Origin: Glaciozyma antarctica PI12
Taxonomy: Eukaryota > Basidiomycota > Microbotryomycetes > Kriegeriales > Camptobasidiaceae
Direction of reading: 5' to 3'
Length of the DNA: 64,000 nucleotides
Assembly: GCA_002917775.1 (NCBI GenBank)
Contig: KZ627148.1
Span: forward strand, 1,934,061 to 1,998,060
The position numbers and the translations under genes were made by a program. This document shows positions 33,866 to 45,265 of the stretch, one piece after another (within the stretch, counting starts at the first letter, position 1; each line of letters opens with the position of its first letter). The notes beneath the pieces were generated by a model, which was not told the DNA's origin, searched no databases, and saw nothing but the letters and a program-made list of their open reading frames with translations.

Positions 33866-36005
33866 ATGAACGTCCTCTACCCTCGCCCGTCGGCTTTCGA
33901 CGGAATGTCCTGGACCGCAACGCCGCCCCCGTACGGAGGTCCCGGAGGTCACCACTACGCCGCTGCAGGCATGCAGTTTGATCAGCAGCAGCAGCAGCAG
34001 CTCTCTCGTCACCCCTACCACCCCCAGTCCGCTTACGCTCCTCCGCAAGCTCCCCTCCTCACCAACCGCAACTACCAGCCCATCCCTCACCCCTACTACT
34101 CCGTCTACGCCGCCCCCTTCGCCGTTCAGCCCTCGCCCGCCGTCAACCTCGGGAACGGCTACTTTGCTCAGCACTCGTACTCGGGCTTCGCTCCCGCGCC
34201 TTACAACGCGGCGCAGCCCTCGTACGGATACGACCAGCACGCGATGCCCCCGCCGCCGTACCGCGCGCAGGATCAGATGTTCTCGCAGTACCAGCAGCAG
34301 CAGCAGCAGCGCGACGAGTCGATGCGGTCGCAGAGTCGCGGAAGGTGGCAGGGAGACCGACCCGCTTCGAACGAGATTTGGAGGGACGAGAGGAGGGAGG
34401 GATACGGGAGGAACGATTCGGCGCAGGCAGCGACCGGGGGTGAGTGGGAGCAGCCTTTGAGGAGGACTCAAACTCACGACCAGCCTCGTCGCACAGTCGA
34501 TCATGATCACCCGTCGTTCGATCGACCTCCTCACCGCAGCAACGGCACCGCAATCCAGCAGTCCACGTCGCAGCAGGTCGTCGCACCTCAGCAGCAGCAG
34601 CAGCAGTCGTCGAACGTCGAGGAGATCCAGGCCGTCGACGATGTCGTCTACGATCTCGTTCCCAACATCTCCCTCGTTCCCCCTCCTCCCCCCGTCGAAC
34701 GCTCCGCCGTCCCCCTCGCCGACCTCGCTACCGAGATGGTCTGGGAGGCTTGCCTCCTCGCCATCTCCGCCGACGGATCTCGCAGCCCCTCGTCGTCCGC
34801 CTCGATGGCTCGCTGGGGTCGCCTCACGAGCAAGCCGCCGTCGCTCTTCAACGAGGTAACCGAATCGAACCGCCGTCTCGGCTCCAAGAGCACCAAGGTC
34901 GACGAGGTGCGCTCCTCGCCTCGCATGCCTGAGCTCTTCGGCGCGATCGGAGAAGGCCGCACGAGGAAGGCTTCCTCCGACGGCTGCGCTAGCGACGACT
35001 CGAGTCCTTCGAGCTCGGCGCCTGGCACCCCCGCTGGAGTTGGCGCGATCGACGCGGCGGCGGCGAGGAAGCAACGCTTGATGGGATTCGGGTACGCGAT
35101 CGACGGCAAGTCCAAGGGCTCCGCCATCGAGGTTCGCGTCGGCGGACTCGAGAGCCCCGTCGAGGCTATCAGGACGCACGCTCGTCGACTCAACAACGTC
35201 AACGGTCACGAGCCCGCCTCGGCCCCTTCGTCGTCGGCCGTGTTCGCCAGCGAGCCGAGCCCCGCCTTCCGTCAGTTCGTCAAGCAGGTCCTCACGGCGA
35301 CTCTCCTTGCGCCCGAGGACCTCATCCTCGCCCTCTACTACGTCGCTAGGATCCCATCGACGTCGCTGGTCCAGCCTCCGGCTCTCGAGCACGCCAACTC
35401 GATTAGCGCCAAGGCGAGCGCCATCAAGGCTGCCCCGTTCAAGATCATCCTCGGCGCGCTCATGTTGGCCAACAAGGTACGTTTAGTCAACTTCTTCGCC
35501 GTGTTGAGCTCTCGCTGACGTCGCCCTTTTTTCGCAGACGCTCCAGGACAACTCGTACCGCAACGAGACCTTTGCCGCCGTCTCCGGTATCCCTCTCAAG
35601 GACGTCAACGACCTTGAAGCCTTTGTCTTTGGCGCTCTCGGCTTCGACGTCGCCGTTCGCGGAGACGTCTGGAAGACCTGGGTCGGCGTCGTCTCGGAAC
35701 GCGTCAACTCGAAGCGCGGCGACATGGGCGACCGCACCGACGTCGAGAACGCACTCCAACGCCTCCGCGACGCCACGCACGACACTCCCGCCTCCTCCGT
35801 CGTCGTCGCCGCCTCCCCCATCATCGCCCCCGCCGCCGAGATCGTCGACGACGTCGATTTTGATGAGTCGCCCCTTCGCTGCGATCAGCGGGGATGGAAC
35901 GACCGCTTCGAGTTCCAGACGACGATCTGTGAGAAGGGATCGAGGTTCAGGACGTCCCACTCGCGCGACGACCTCGTCGCTGCCAACTCGTTCCATCAGT
36001 TTTGA
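33866..36005 (+). CDS. Cyclin-domain protein (PCL/PHO80-like cyclin)
   Basis: Two exons (33866-35476, 35538-36005) encode about 692 residues. The first half is Gln/Tyr/Pro-rich low complexity (MQFDQQQQQQLSRH). A cyclin fold begins near residue 465 (FRQFVKQVLTATLL), continues through APFKIILGALMLANKTLQD across the intron, then VSGIPLKDVNDLEAFVFGALGFD, the classic third-helix region of Pho85-type cyclins, and ends with FRTSHSRDDLVAANSF. Such cyclins activate a Pho85/CDK5-type kinase in nutrient or polarity control, and the partner here is inferred. A 530-codon open frame on the opposite strand is a shadow caused by GC-rich codon use. The ATG at 33866 is the first in a long ATG-free leader. Confidence 0.8.
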
Positions 36006-36536
36006 TCGCACAATAAACTACTTCGTGCGTTCCTCGTTTCGCTTCTTTCCTCGCCTACAACATGCTGACGATGTTCATACTTACGCAGCCGCCGACCTTT
36101 TCGGCCTTTTTCGACTTCGTCCATATTTTCTCTCTCTCCAGCCTTGTACGACAGCAGCTCAAGCTGCTCTCCATCGAAAGCCGTCCCTCCCAGTCCTTTA
36201 TCCTCCCTTCACACCCAGTCGACACCCATGAGTGCGCTGCCAGAGCCTAATTTAGCCCTTCCTTTCCCCCATTCACACCCCCCGTACCCACCCCCCTTTT
36301 ATCGTGCTAGAGCTTGATGGCGATCCTTAATTCGTATGCGCTGTAGGCGTCGAATGCTATGCATGCTCGGTTCCACGATCGTTGCGTGCGTGCTGAGAGA
36401 GAGAGAGAGAAAGAGAGCGAGTGGCTCACCACCGAGATCGCTCAAAATTCGCAAAAAGCGTTGAATCGATTCAAGCGAAGTATATACAAATATAGCACAA
36501 ACGCCCTCCTCCCAAGAACTTTGCATACACATCCCG
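36006..36536. other. Convergent intergenic region
   Basis: About 530 bases between the ends of two convergent genes, carrying their 3' ends. It includes a GA-rich simple repeat at 36395-36419. No gene seen. Confidence 0.45.
36395..36419. repeat. (GA)n simple repeat
   Basis: A run of GA dinucleotides with one AA and one GC interruption, in the convergent intergenic region. Confidence 0.8.
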
Positions 36537-37407
36537 CTAAACCCTAACCTCGTGCGTCGCACCCATCTGCGCCGGAACCTCCTTCGTCGTCCCCCCCTCC
36601 TTCACCATTCCCTGATCCCTCCCCACCGCAAACTGCTCCCTCCAGATCCCCGAACGTTTCTCCCTCAAAGCAGTGAGGAGGATGAGAGCGATGAGGAGAA
36701 GAGAGGTGATCCAGCTGAGCCAGGCAAAGGCTTGGACCGCGTTGGCGAGGTCGCAGGTCTGTGATTTGGCTAGCGAGGATAGGGCAGGAGAGGGAGGACG
36801 GACGAAGAAATTGGTGCAGGAGGAGCGGCCGGATAGTTGGTGCGACAGTGCTGTGAGGAGGTGAGGAGTGGCTTGGTGGAAGGGGGGAGAGGACGTACTG
36901 GCTGCTCCGCCGAGGAAGAGGAGGTTGAGGATGACGAGGACGAGGAGCTCGACGAGTGTAGTGCTGAGGACGTGCTTAGAGGGACGGCGATGGAGGAGGA
37001 AGTGACTGCGTTGGGAGAGAGGTTAGCTTGCTCTGTGAAGGAGGGGAGCGAAGAAGGACGCACAGGGGAGTAGCGATGGCGACGGCTAGGATTCCAGCGG
37101 CCAGGAGGACTGCACTCGCTTTGTAGTAACTGCTAGAATGGTGAGGACTGTCACGCTTGAGGTGGTGGGATGGTCTCACAATCCGACTGAGAGGATGGGG
37201 AGAGAGTCAGTCGGCAGAGGTTCGAGGAGATGTGGAGAGAGACGTGCAATCATTCGTAGTCCTGCCGATGAGAACAGCGGCCAGGATCAACGTGACGAGG
37301 GAAAAGAGTACGAACGCTCCGTACAGGATCGTCCTGGCGAGGAGTACCTTGGAGACGAACCTCGACCTCGGTCGCTGAGAGTTGTGGTGGTTGATGTTGC
37401 TGTTCAT
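36537..37407 (-). CDS. MARVEL-like four-span membrane protein
   Basis: The ATG at 37407 begins MNSNINHHNSQRPRSRF. The first span follows (ILYGAFVLFSLVTLILAAVL). Later exons add a second span (VLLAAGILAVAIATPL), a third (LVELLVLVILNLLFLGGAA) and a fourth (AFAWLSWITSLLLIALILL), then a short basic tail. Four spans with a cysteine-bearing loop (TCDLANAVQAFAWLSW) before the last span match fungal MARVEL/membrane-associating-domain proteins, which organise plasma-membrane or vesicle domains. I use five exons. The first intron is about 110 nt (about 37246-37135), since a small internal exon there would break the frame. Specific role unknown. Confidence 0.7.
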
Positions 37408-38356
37408 CTGTGCGAGGCGTAGGGAGAAGGGAAAGAAGCAGGAAGGCAAGTTGAATGTCGTCAGGTCCTACAAGCTTTCGAGATACGCACCCGAAGAGGA
37501 GTCACGCGACTAGGTCTAATTTAGACTTGCCTGTTGACCTCTGTGGCCTACCCGCCGTCCCTGAAACACAACCGTCACCTGAACGCAGATACCGTGCTCT
37601 CGTGAGCGAGACACGCCGTTTTCGGCAAGCAGCGACGTCGTTGATCCCGGCACGCACCGTCACCCTTCGCTCGTCGTCGTCGAACGCCGTGCCAGCTCCA
37701 GAGAATGACGACGAGGCTGGAAAGCCCTTTGCACAGGAGGGAAGAACTAGCCGCGATGTTGCTGAGAACGAAGATGCGAGCACCAGCCTCAAGACGAGCA
37801 TCCAGATGAGAGCGAGCCTGCACCGACGGCGTCCTGAACACCAAGCAGAGCGGATCTGGAGCAGCCTCACCCACCCCGCCATACCTCTTTCCTCTCCAAT
37901 CTTCGAGCAGAACCCATCGGAAGAGAGCAATGAGCATCCTCGCACTGCGAGGGACGGGCGACGACCGTCAGTGCCGCTCCTGCCTGTCCCCCGCCTCCTG
38001 TTCGTGGGGTGGAAAGTCCTCTCGAACCTGGTGGGATGTGCTGGCCAAGGAGAGCAGAGCGACTTTCGCATCCACGTCGTGATGCCGGGACGCGAGAGCG
38101 GAGAGGGCAGCGTCGCGTCAAGCGTCAACTCACGCGGATCCAGACTCGCACCGGTGAGAGTCGTCCTGGGATTCAAGCAGCTCCCTTTCCAGCAGTGCAA
38201 GCGAACGGAGCAGACGTGAGTGTGGGAGGGGGAGAAGGGAGCCGCCGCCTTCCTGCCGCCGCGACGCGAGGAGCGGTTTTGCAGTACCACTGTTCCGAGC
38301 TGCTGTTGACTTCCTCCCCGTCGTCGCGGTCGTGTCCCGACTCTCTGGCGATCAAG
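37408..38356. promoter_or_regulatory. Divergent promoter region, open on both strands
   Basis: About 950 bases between divergent genes. Long frames are open on both strands: 37455-38219 on plus starting with ATG, and 37502-38407 on minus. Neither shows a recognisable domain, and each has Arg/Ser-rich composition typical of chance frames in GC-rich DNA. I therefore do not call a gene, though a short protein on the plus strand cannot be excluded. Confidence 0.4.
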
Positions 38357-41300
38357 ATGAAGCGAACGTACGGCCAGACGAGTGGATCGACTCCAACCTC
38401 GGGTCAACCTGCTGCCACGCAGCCCTATCAGGCCACCTCGACCTCGGGTCAGCCCGCCCTCCCTCCTCTCCCGCCAGGCCCTCCTCCTCCCCCGCCTAGC
38501 TCAGCTCCGAACCCCTACCAGACAGCGCCGGCCTACAACTACGCGGCGTACGCTCAGGCGGCGGCACCAGTGGCGGGAGCACAGCAGGCGGCGGCGCATC
38601 CTCAGTATCCTGGATATGGCTACGGACAGGTGCGTCCTCTCTCCTGCAGCTCACGCGGGGGTTGTTGCTGACAGTTTGGTTGTGCAGCCCGTCGCTCAAG
38701 CTGTGGCTCCTTCTCCCTACACCAACTACTCGACCCCTCCCATCTACGCCCCGCAACCTCAGCCTGGCGCAGGCTACGCCACTCCCACCTACGGCCAGCC
38801 AGCTCAGCAGCAAGCTCAAGCGAACTCTTATGCAGCCTACGCCGCTGCCGCCGTCGCCGCAGGATACCCAGCTCAAGCCTACGCCGCCCCTCAGCAACAG
38901 CAGCAGTACCCCGGCTACGCAGCTCCTCAAGGGAACCCCTACGCCGTCGCCCAAGTCCCCTCTCCCTACCCCGCTCAACCCCAGCCTCAGCAACCTCAAG
39001 GCCCTCCTCCCATCCTCCACCCCCAGCAGCCTCAGCAACAGCAGTTCCCCGGCTACACCGTTCCTTCGAACGCGCCTTCTCCGCAGGGTGCTCCGCCGTA
39101 CAAGCGTACGCGCTACGATTCGAGGGGTGCGCCACAGCAGCAGCCGCCGATGGGAGGAATGGGGATGCCGCCGGCGCTTCCGCCGCTTAGCTCGGGAGGC
39201 GGAGGAGGATACGGCGGTGGACGAGGTGGAGGAGCCATGGGTGGTGGAGGATCAAGAGGAGGAGGTTATTCGGACGCTGGGCCGCGGTACCCGAGTGGAC
39301 CTCCTCCTCAGCCTTTCGGAGCTGGACTACCCGGTCGTCCCAGTTCTAGTGCGGGAAGTGCGAGGGGCGGAGGTGGAGGAGGGTACAGAGGAGAGCGAGG
39401 GGAGAGCATGCGCGGGAGTGGGGGAGGAGGCGCGTACGCGAGCGGGAGTGGGAGTGGACGAGGAGGACAGCCGTCCTATCCTCGAGGAGGTTCTGGGAGC
39501 GGGCCGCCTTCAAACGCGCCGTACGGTCCTTCGTCGTCGCGAGGCTCATCGTCGAGCAGTCGAGGAGGACGCGGAGGAGGAGCAGCTGGATCTGGCAGCT
39601 ACGATCGCGCGAGGCCGGTATCGGGGCTTCCCAGTGGAGGAGGGCGAGGAGGGTACGGAGGGAGAGGAGGATCCGACTATGGTGGGAGCAGCTCGGGACG
39701 GACGCCTTACGATGCGCCAAAGGGTCCGAGGGCGGCGAAGGGCGCGTTTGGAGGTCGGGAAGGGAAGGAACCGCGCAAGGAGCGCAAGTGGGGGAAGGAC
39801 GCGGCGACGAACGGCGGCAAGGACGAGGCGAAGAGGACGTTGACGGACTTTAGGATCTCGGGACTCGAGATTCCTGAGCTCGATTGGGAGTGGAAGGCCG
39901 AGGTCATCAAGGCTATCGTCGAAGCGGCTGCGTCCGAGGTCGAGTCGAAATCCTCTGCCGCCGTCAAGTCGGAGGAGCAGCTTGCACTCAACGGCACCGC
40001 GAAGACCGACGAACCTGCAGTCGAACCCTCCGCCGACCCCGACCAACTTCCTCCCGCCCCTTCTCCTCCCTCCTCCCCCAGTCACGACATGTCAATCGAC
40101 ACCGTCGCCTCCACCGACCTTCCCGGTTCCGACGACCTCCAGCCCGACGCCAACGCCAACGTCTCGACCACTTCCGCGCCGCCGAAGAAGCTTTCGAAGA
40201 AGCAGAAGAAGGCCGAGGCCGCTGCGAAGCGAGCCGCGACTCTCGCTGCGACCAAGACGACGGTGGAGGAGAACGTTGACGAGAAGCCTGCGACGGAGGA
40301 GAAGGCGAAAAAGGACGGCAAGCACAAGCGCGACGACGACGAGGACGAGAGCCTGGTCGTTACCGACGTCACGGCGAAGAAGGTCAAGCCCGACACGGAC
40401 GCCGTCGTTGTCCTTGAGAGTGTCGACGTCGGAATGGAGGACGTCAAGGGCGAATCTCCTCCTCCCTCTGCGAAGTCCGAGGTGCTCGACACGGCAGCTC
40501 CAGCTTCCGCCCCGGTCGAGCCCCCTCTCCCTTCCATCCCGACTGGACCAGCAGCAGACGCTCGACCTCCTCCCGCCCCCACCAACCGCGAGAACAGTCG
40601 ATTGCGGATCTACTTCTCCTCTCCCATCGCATCCGTCTCGACCTACTCGACCAATCAGTTCGAAGCGGAGAAGAAGGCCGCTGCGAAGCAGGAGGTCGTC
40701 GAAGCCGTGCCCGAGCCCGCGCCAGCGGTTGAGGAGGTCAAGATCGAGGCGCCGACTGTCGAAGCGGCGCCTGCACCTGCCGAGGACGAGGACGTCGATG
40801 ACGTCGACGTTGACGGAGAGCCGGTTGACGGAGGGGCCATCGATGGAGAGCCTGCGACGACCGGCCATGTTGAGGAAGGCACGGAGCCTGTTGCGGACGA
40901 CAGACGACGACGAGGATGAGATCCAGGCCGCCCTCCTCGCCACGCTCCGCCCCGAGGTCATCGTCGAAGAGCCTCTCGTCGCTGAAGAGCCTCTCGTCGC
41001 TGAAGAGCCTCTCGTCATCGAAGCCGCTACTATCGCCGACGAAGTCCCCTCGACCACCGACCTCCCTTCCTCCGACCTCCCTTCCTCCGACCTCCCTTCC
41101 ACCGACCTTCCTTCCACCGACGTCGTCCCCAGCGCCACTTCTTCGTACCCTCCCAATCCCTGCGACCAGGAAACTGCAGCTGCTGCACCTGTCGCAAGCG
41201 CAGAAGCAGCACCACCGTCGATCCCAGAACCTGTCGTCGACCTCTCTTCGATGCCGCCCGAGCCTAGCGCGGATCGAATCTCCATCTCCTACGCACGCAA

Positions 41301-42435
41301 CACTCGCCGGATGGTCCTCGACGCCGGCGTCGTCGAGAAAGTCAAGATCTCTCGCGCCGAGGGCAAGATCGAGCTGTCGGTGCTGATTCAGGCGGCGACG
41401 TTGGGTGAAGGAGATGCGATGGCGTTGGACGAGTTCCGAGTCTGCCGAGGAATTCTAGTGAGCTCCCGCTTCCCTCATATTGCGCTGTTGCTGGACTAAC
41501 CTTTCGTTCGCAGGTCGAAGCACTGGATCCCGACGCCGACGATTACATCGTCATGGACCGCGCCTCTCTCGAGCAGGCCTGGCGCACTCGCGAGCAAGCA
41601 GCCGCCTCGGAACGCTCCGACGTCGCAGCTCTCGACCCTCTCCTCCCTCCCCTCCACCGCCTCCTCGACGACCACGCAGCAGCTCCTCTCCAAGGCAGCG
41701 GACTCGTCATCGCTCCTGGCTTCAAGAACGACCACATCACCATCATCGCTCACCTCGATCGCTCGAACCCGTTGACGGAGGCGCGTTGGGTCAAGACTGG
41801 CGACGTCGACGGCTGGATCACCACTCTGAGCCTCGACGCGAAGACCGACGTCGTTTCGGAGTGGAAGAACAAGATTACCGTTGCAGATCCGGATCCTGTG
41901 AGTCCTCTTTCGGTTCTGCAGCTCCTCTCCCGGTGACTGAGACTCTTGCTCCAGCCACCGACGATTCAGCACGCTCTCGAGACCTGGGCGACGAGCTCCG
42001 CCAGCGGCACGCTCGAGGAACGGAACGCTTTTGTTGCTGGACATCTCTCGAACATCGACAATGGTGCGTCTGCTTCTTTTGACCGGAAGGAAGGGGCGAA
42101 GCTGATTCCGAACTTTGTCGCCAGTCTTTGAGATACTCCTTCGCCTAACGCGTGGCGATCGCTCAGGTCCTTCGCACTACTCGGCCTCGACTCAACCGAC
42201 TTCCGTCGGCGCCCTCGCTGCCACGCTCAACGCGCCCTACGCCGAGCACCAGACTCAAGTCTCGCTCGCCGTTCTCGCCATGTTCCGACTTTCGGTCGAC
42301 ACGGCCGTCAAGGCGGGAATTTCCAAGGAGGAGGTCGAGAAGCAGGTGGGCGAGATCGTTCGAGGGATTCCGTACCATCTCATCTTCAAGTCGCTCGACG
42401 GCATGTGGCGAGAGCAGCGCGCGAAGAAGGCGTGA
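38357..42435 (+). CDS. Gln/Ala-rich RGG-box protein with a conserved C-terminal domain
   Basis: Four exons (38357-38629, 38688-41457, 41514-41897, 41955-42435, the last with an internal intron at about 42062-42117) give about 1,300 residues. The first third is prion-like (Gln, Tyr, Ala, Pro), followed by a Gly/Arg region with RGG-type motifs (GGRGGGAMGGGGSRGGG). Then come a LTDFRISGLEIPELDWEW segment, a Lys/Glu-rich linker with basic clusters (KKLSKKQKK), tandem acidic repeats and an ordered C-terminus (RISISYARNTRRMVLDAG, APGFKNDHITIIAHLD, GIPYHLIFKSLDGMWRE). RGG and prion-like parts suggest RNA binding or condensates. The C-terminal domain looks conserved, but I do not recognise it. The second exon is one base too long. 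Removing one A near 40903 restores a run of Asp codons and the frame. Confidence 0.75.
40966..41019 (+). repeat. Tandem 18 bp coding repeat, three copies
   Basis: Three near-perfect copies of GAAGAGCCTCTCGTCGCT encode EEPLVA units inside the acidic part of the RGG-protein gene. Confidence 0.85.
41057..41120 (+). repeat. Tandem 15 bp coding repeat, about four copies
   Basis: Units of the type CCGACCTCCCTTCCT encode SSDLP/STDLP repeats. They lie just downstream of the 18 bp array in the same exon. Confidence 0.85.
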
Positions 42436-42947
42436 TGGGAAGCTTTGTGCGCGGAGGAGTGTGGGGAGCATCGGGGTGGTTGAGGGGGCTTGCGTGTGGG
42501 GCTGGGTACATATGGGTTCACCTGGAGGGCATTGGACAGCAGGAGGAAAAGCGAGCAAAGCTTGCAAAGCGGGAGATTTGGCGGAGGAATGGAAGAAGGA
42601 AGTTTCGAGCAGTGTCTTTGGCGTCGCTCTTCTTGCTCGGCGCTGGTTGACGGAGAGCTGGGTGGAGATTTGTGCCTTCGAAAGAGGTGGGGGGATGCTC
42701 GAGATCTGGACAGCGAGAGGTCGGCAGGGTGGGCCACCGAGCTGCGCTTTAGCGGCTGTTGAGCGGGTTCGCCTGCTGGGTTGTGACATGCTCTGGAGAA
42801 GCTCAGCCAGGAGCTGTACTACTGACGTCTACTTCTATCGTCTAGCAGCGTGAGGTTCTCCGCGGGAAGGAGGAATGCCTCGCTGGCGCCCGTCCCTGGC
42901 GAGACGTTCTACACATGTAATCCCACCCGTGCATTGCGAAATCTACT
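42436..42947. other. Convergent intergenic region
   Basis: About 510 bases between the 3' ends of the RGG-protein gene and the MFS gene. Open frames here have no domain features. Nothing else seen. Confidence 0.4.
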
Positions 42948-45069
42948 TTACTCCACCTTTCGGCGGTGCTGTACGTACACTGCCATCGCAAACGACGCTG
43001 TCAACGCGTTCACGCCAGCGATCATCACGAAAGGCGAGCCGACCCAGCGATCGAGCAACGTCCCCCCCACCTTCCCAATAATGAGAACTCCCAATCCTGT
43101 CGTCACAAGCGTTAGCTCCCACCTCGACAGCAGGCTCTTCCGCAGCCGACTGACCTCCACAAGCTGAATATGCGCCCGAAATCGCTCCTCCCACCTCGCG
43201 TCCTTCCCTCGCCACCGCCTCTCCCCTCGTCCTCGCCACCAGCGCCAGCGAGATCACGATGCCGCCAATTTGGGAGATGCCAGCGAACGCAGCCCAGAGC
43301 CAGGCGATGCCGCTTCGAGGGTCTCCGCCGGGGAGGAAGGCGAAGCCGGTGAAAGCGAGGGCGCCGAAGGAGCAGGTGAGGGAGAGGATGAGGGGCTGGG
43401 AGTAGTTGGAGGAGAAGTAGCCGATTAGGGGGGAGCATAGGAGGGAGATGAGTCTGCGGAGAAATGTCAGCAACGAGAGTGGGAGCAGAGGAGGAGGAAC
43501 GGACTGGATCGATCCGGTGAGAGTGGAGGAGACGATGAAGGCGCGACGGCAGCCTTGGGATTCGGATGCGAAGAGTGATGGGGTTGATTCGATATCGCAC
43601 AGGCCGGAGTTGATGAAGAACTGCAGAGGAAGGATTAGCTGTCTGTGACTTTCGCGAAAACGAGCACGCACGTTGTTGATAAGCACTGGGAGGAAAGCGC
43701 TACAGACTAGGGACTGGGCTCGAGTCTAAAAACGTGAGGAGAGGTCAGCGAGAAAGCTTCGCACAGCACGGGCGAGGAACACGCACTGCAAACCCGCTAG
43801 CATACGCCAGAGCGACCTCGTTCTGGGTCCATGCCATCACGAATCCCACAGGCAGGTCGTTCACGACCTCCTTCAGCCTCTCCCCGAGCGGGACCTTCTC
43901 ACTCTCGCCCGCAGCTACCCTCGGAGCGAACCGTCGCTTGAGCCCCACGACGAGGAACATCGCTTCGAGGACCGCAACAAGAGCGACGAGGAAGAAGGTC
44001 CATCGAAGGCCGCGCTGGAGGGATTCGAAAGGTGTGCCGATGGGGAACCATTCGGCGAGGTGGGTTGGAAGGCGGAGGAAGCCAAAGACTGAGGATGGAG
44101 AGCGTCAGGACGAAACGACGGACGCTGAGAGAGGACAAACCTGCGAGGAGAGCACCGCAGCCAGTAGAGAATCCAACCAGGCCTAGAGAGAAGCGTTAGC
44201 TCGATCCGGTGCGACGAAAATGTTGGTGCGCACCTGCGAATTGAGCTGCGTGCGCTGGATCCGGCGCGGTGTAGGTCGGCTCTTCGGCAGCTAGCAGAGC
44301 GGATCGCTCGTTCGGGGAGCCTGCCCTAGTCCTCGCAGCGAGCGACTCCGCGGGAGTTTGGCGAGAGCTTGAAGGGATCGCAGTGAAAGACGCCAACGCC
44401 GCCGACAACGTCGTCACGAGAGCCGAGCCACCCACCTGATGCGTAGATCTTCAGTCCTCGTTCCATAGCTGCGGATGAGACACACTCACAGCGAAGAGTA
44501 GCCTTGCTCCCAGCAACTCCTTCGTCGAACGCACGAGGACGTAGGCGACGAAGCTCAGGGCCACCGTAGCGTGTCCGCCCACCGCAACCCAGCGCACTCC
44601 AAACACATCACAGCAAGCACCCCAGACGAACACAGCGATTAAAGACAGCAGCTCGTCCGCTAGGATCAACGATCCGGTGATGGACCTGAGGAGCAAGTCA
44701 GTATTCCAGCCTCGTACCCCAGTCCAGCACGCACCCGATCCTCTCCTTCCCCACTCCGAGTAGATCGCTCAGCACAAAGACCTGTCCTGCGAAGGAACAA
44801 CAACGTCAGCACGCGGTTCAGGAGAGCAGGCCGAGTTCGAGACCTCGCCATCCGCCCAGGAAAGGAAACGGACCTGAGTTCAGGAAGACGAGCCAGCAGA
44901 TGGAAAGGAACGCTGTCGATAGCAGGGCGAAGGCGTTGAGGCGTCCAACGTCGGGAGCAAGGCCCAGTCGTACCTGGAAGGAAGCTGGTCCAGCGGCGGC
45001 TCGAGGCTCTTCTGCTAGCTCTCCGGGCTCGTACATCCCTACGAGGGCGGCAGTTGTCATTGCGGCCAT
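42948..45069 (-). CDS. Major facilitator superfamily transporter
   Basis: From the ATG at 45069 (MAAMTTAALVGMYEPGE) several exons encode a polytopic protein. Visible spans include LNAFALLSTAFLSICWLVFL, ITGSLILADELLSLIAVFVW, WVAVGGHATVALSFVAYVLV, FFLVALVAVLEAMFLVVG, ISLLCSPLIGYFSS and SFGALAFTGFAFLPG. The C-terminus is VQHRRKVE. A long cytoplasmic loop with SSSRQTPAESLAARTRAG lies between the two halves. DVFGVRW after a span resembles the MFS loop 2-3 signature. Substrate is unknown. Spliced joins such as NSGQVFVLSDLLGVGKERIG are in phase. The gene shares a 196 base divergent promoter with the hydrolase at 45266. Confidence 0.8.
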
Positions 45070-45265
45070 GAAAAGTGTTGTGGGGCGAGTTGGAGAAACT
45101 CAAGAGCAGGCGGCGTTGCTGTCCCTCTTGAGCTCCTACCACACCTCCTCTTTAGAGCGCGTTACACGACAAGATTGATCCGCGAGTTTGCAAGCTTGCT
45201 CCAGACCGGCCTTCTTCCAATCAGCAGCCTCCACCAGTCGCCCTCTCCCCAGCTCGACACCCGTC

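Noticed and set aside
33800-35392. A 530-codon minus-strand open frame over the cyclin gene
   Set aside because: Arg/Val/Leu-rich shadow of the plus-strand coding exon with no domain; the cyclin fold lies on the plus strand.
36537-36550. Telomere-like CTAAACCCTAACC at the end of the MARVEL gene
   Set aside because: Only about two repeat-like units, lying inside and next to the stop codon of a coding exon; coincidence is sufficient.
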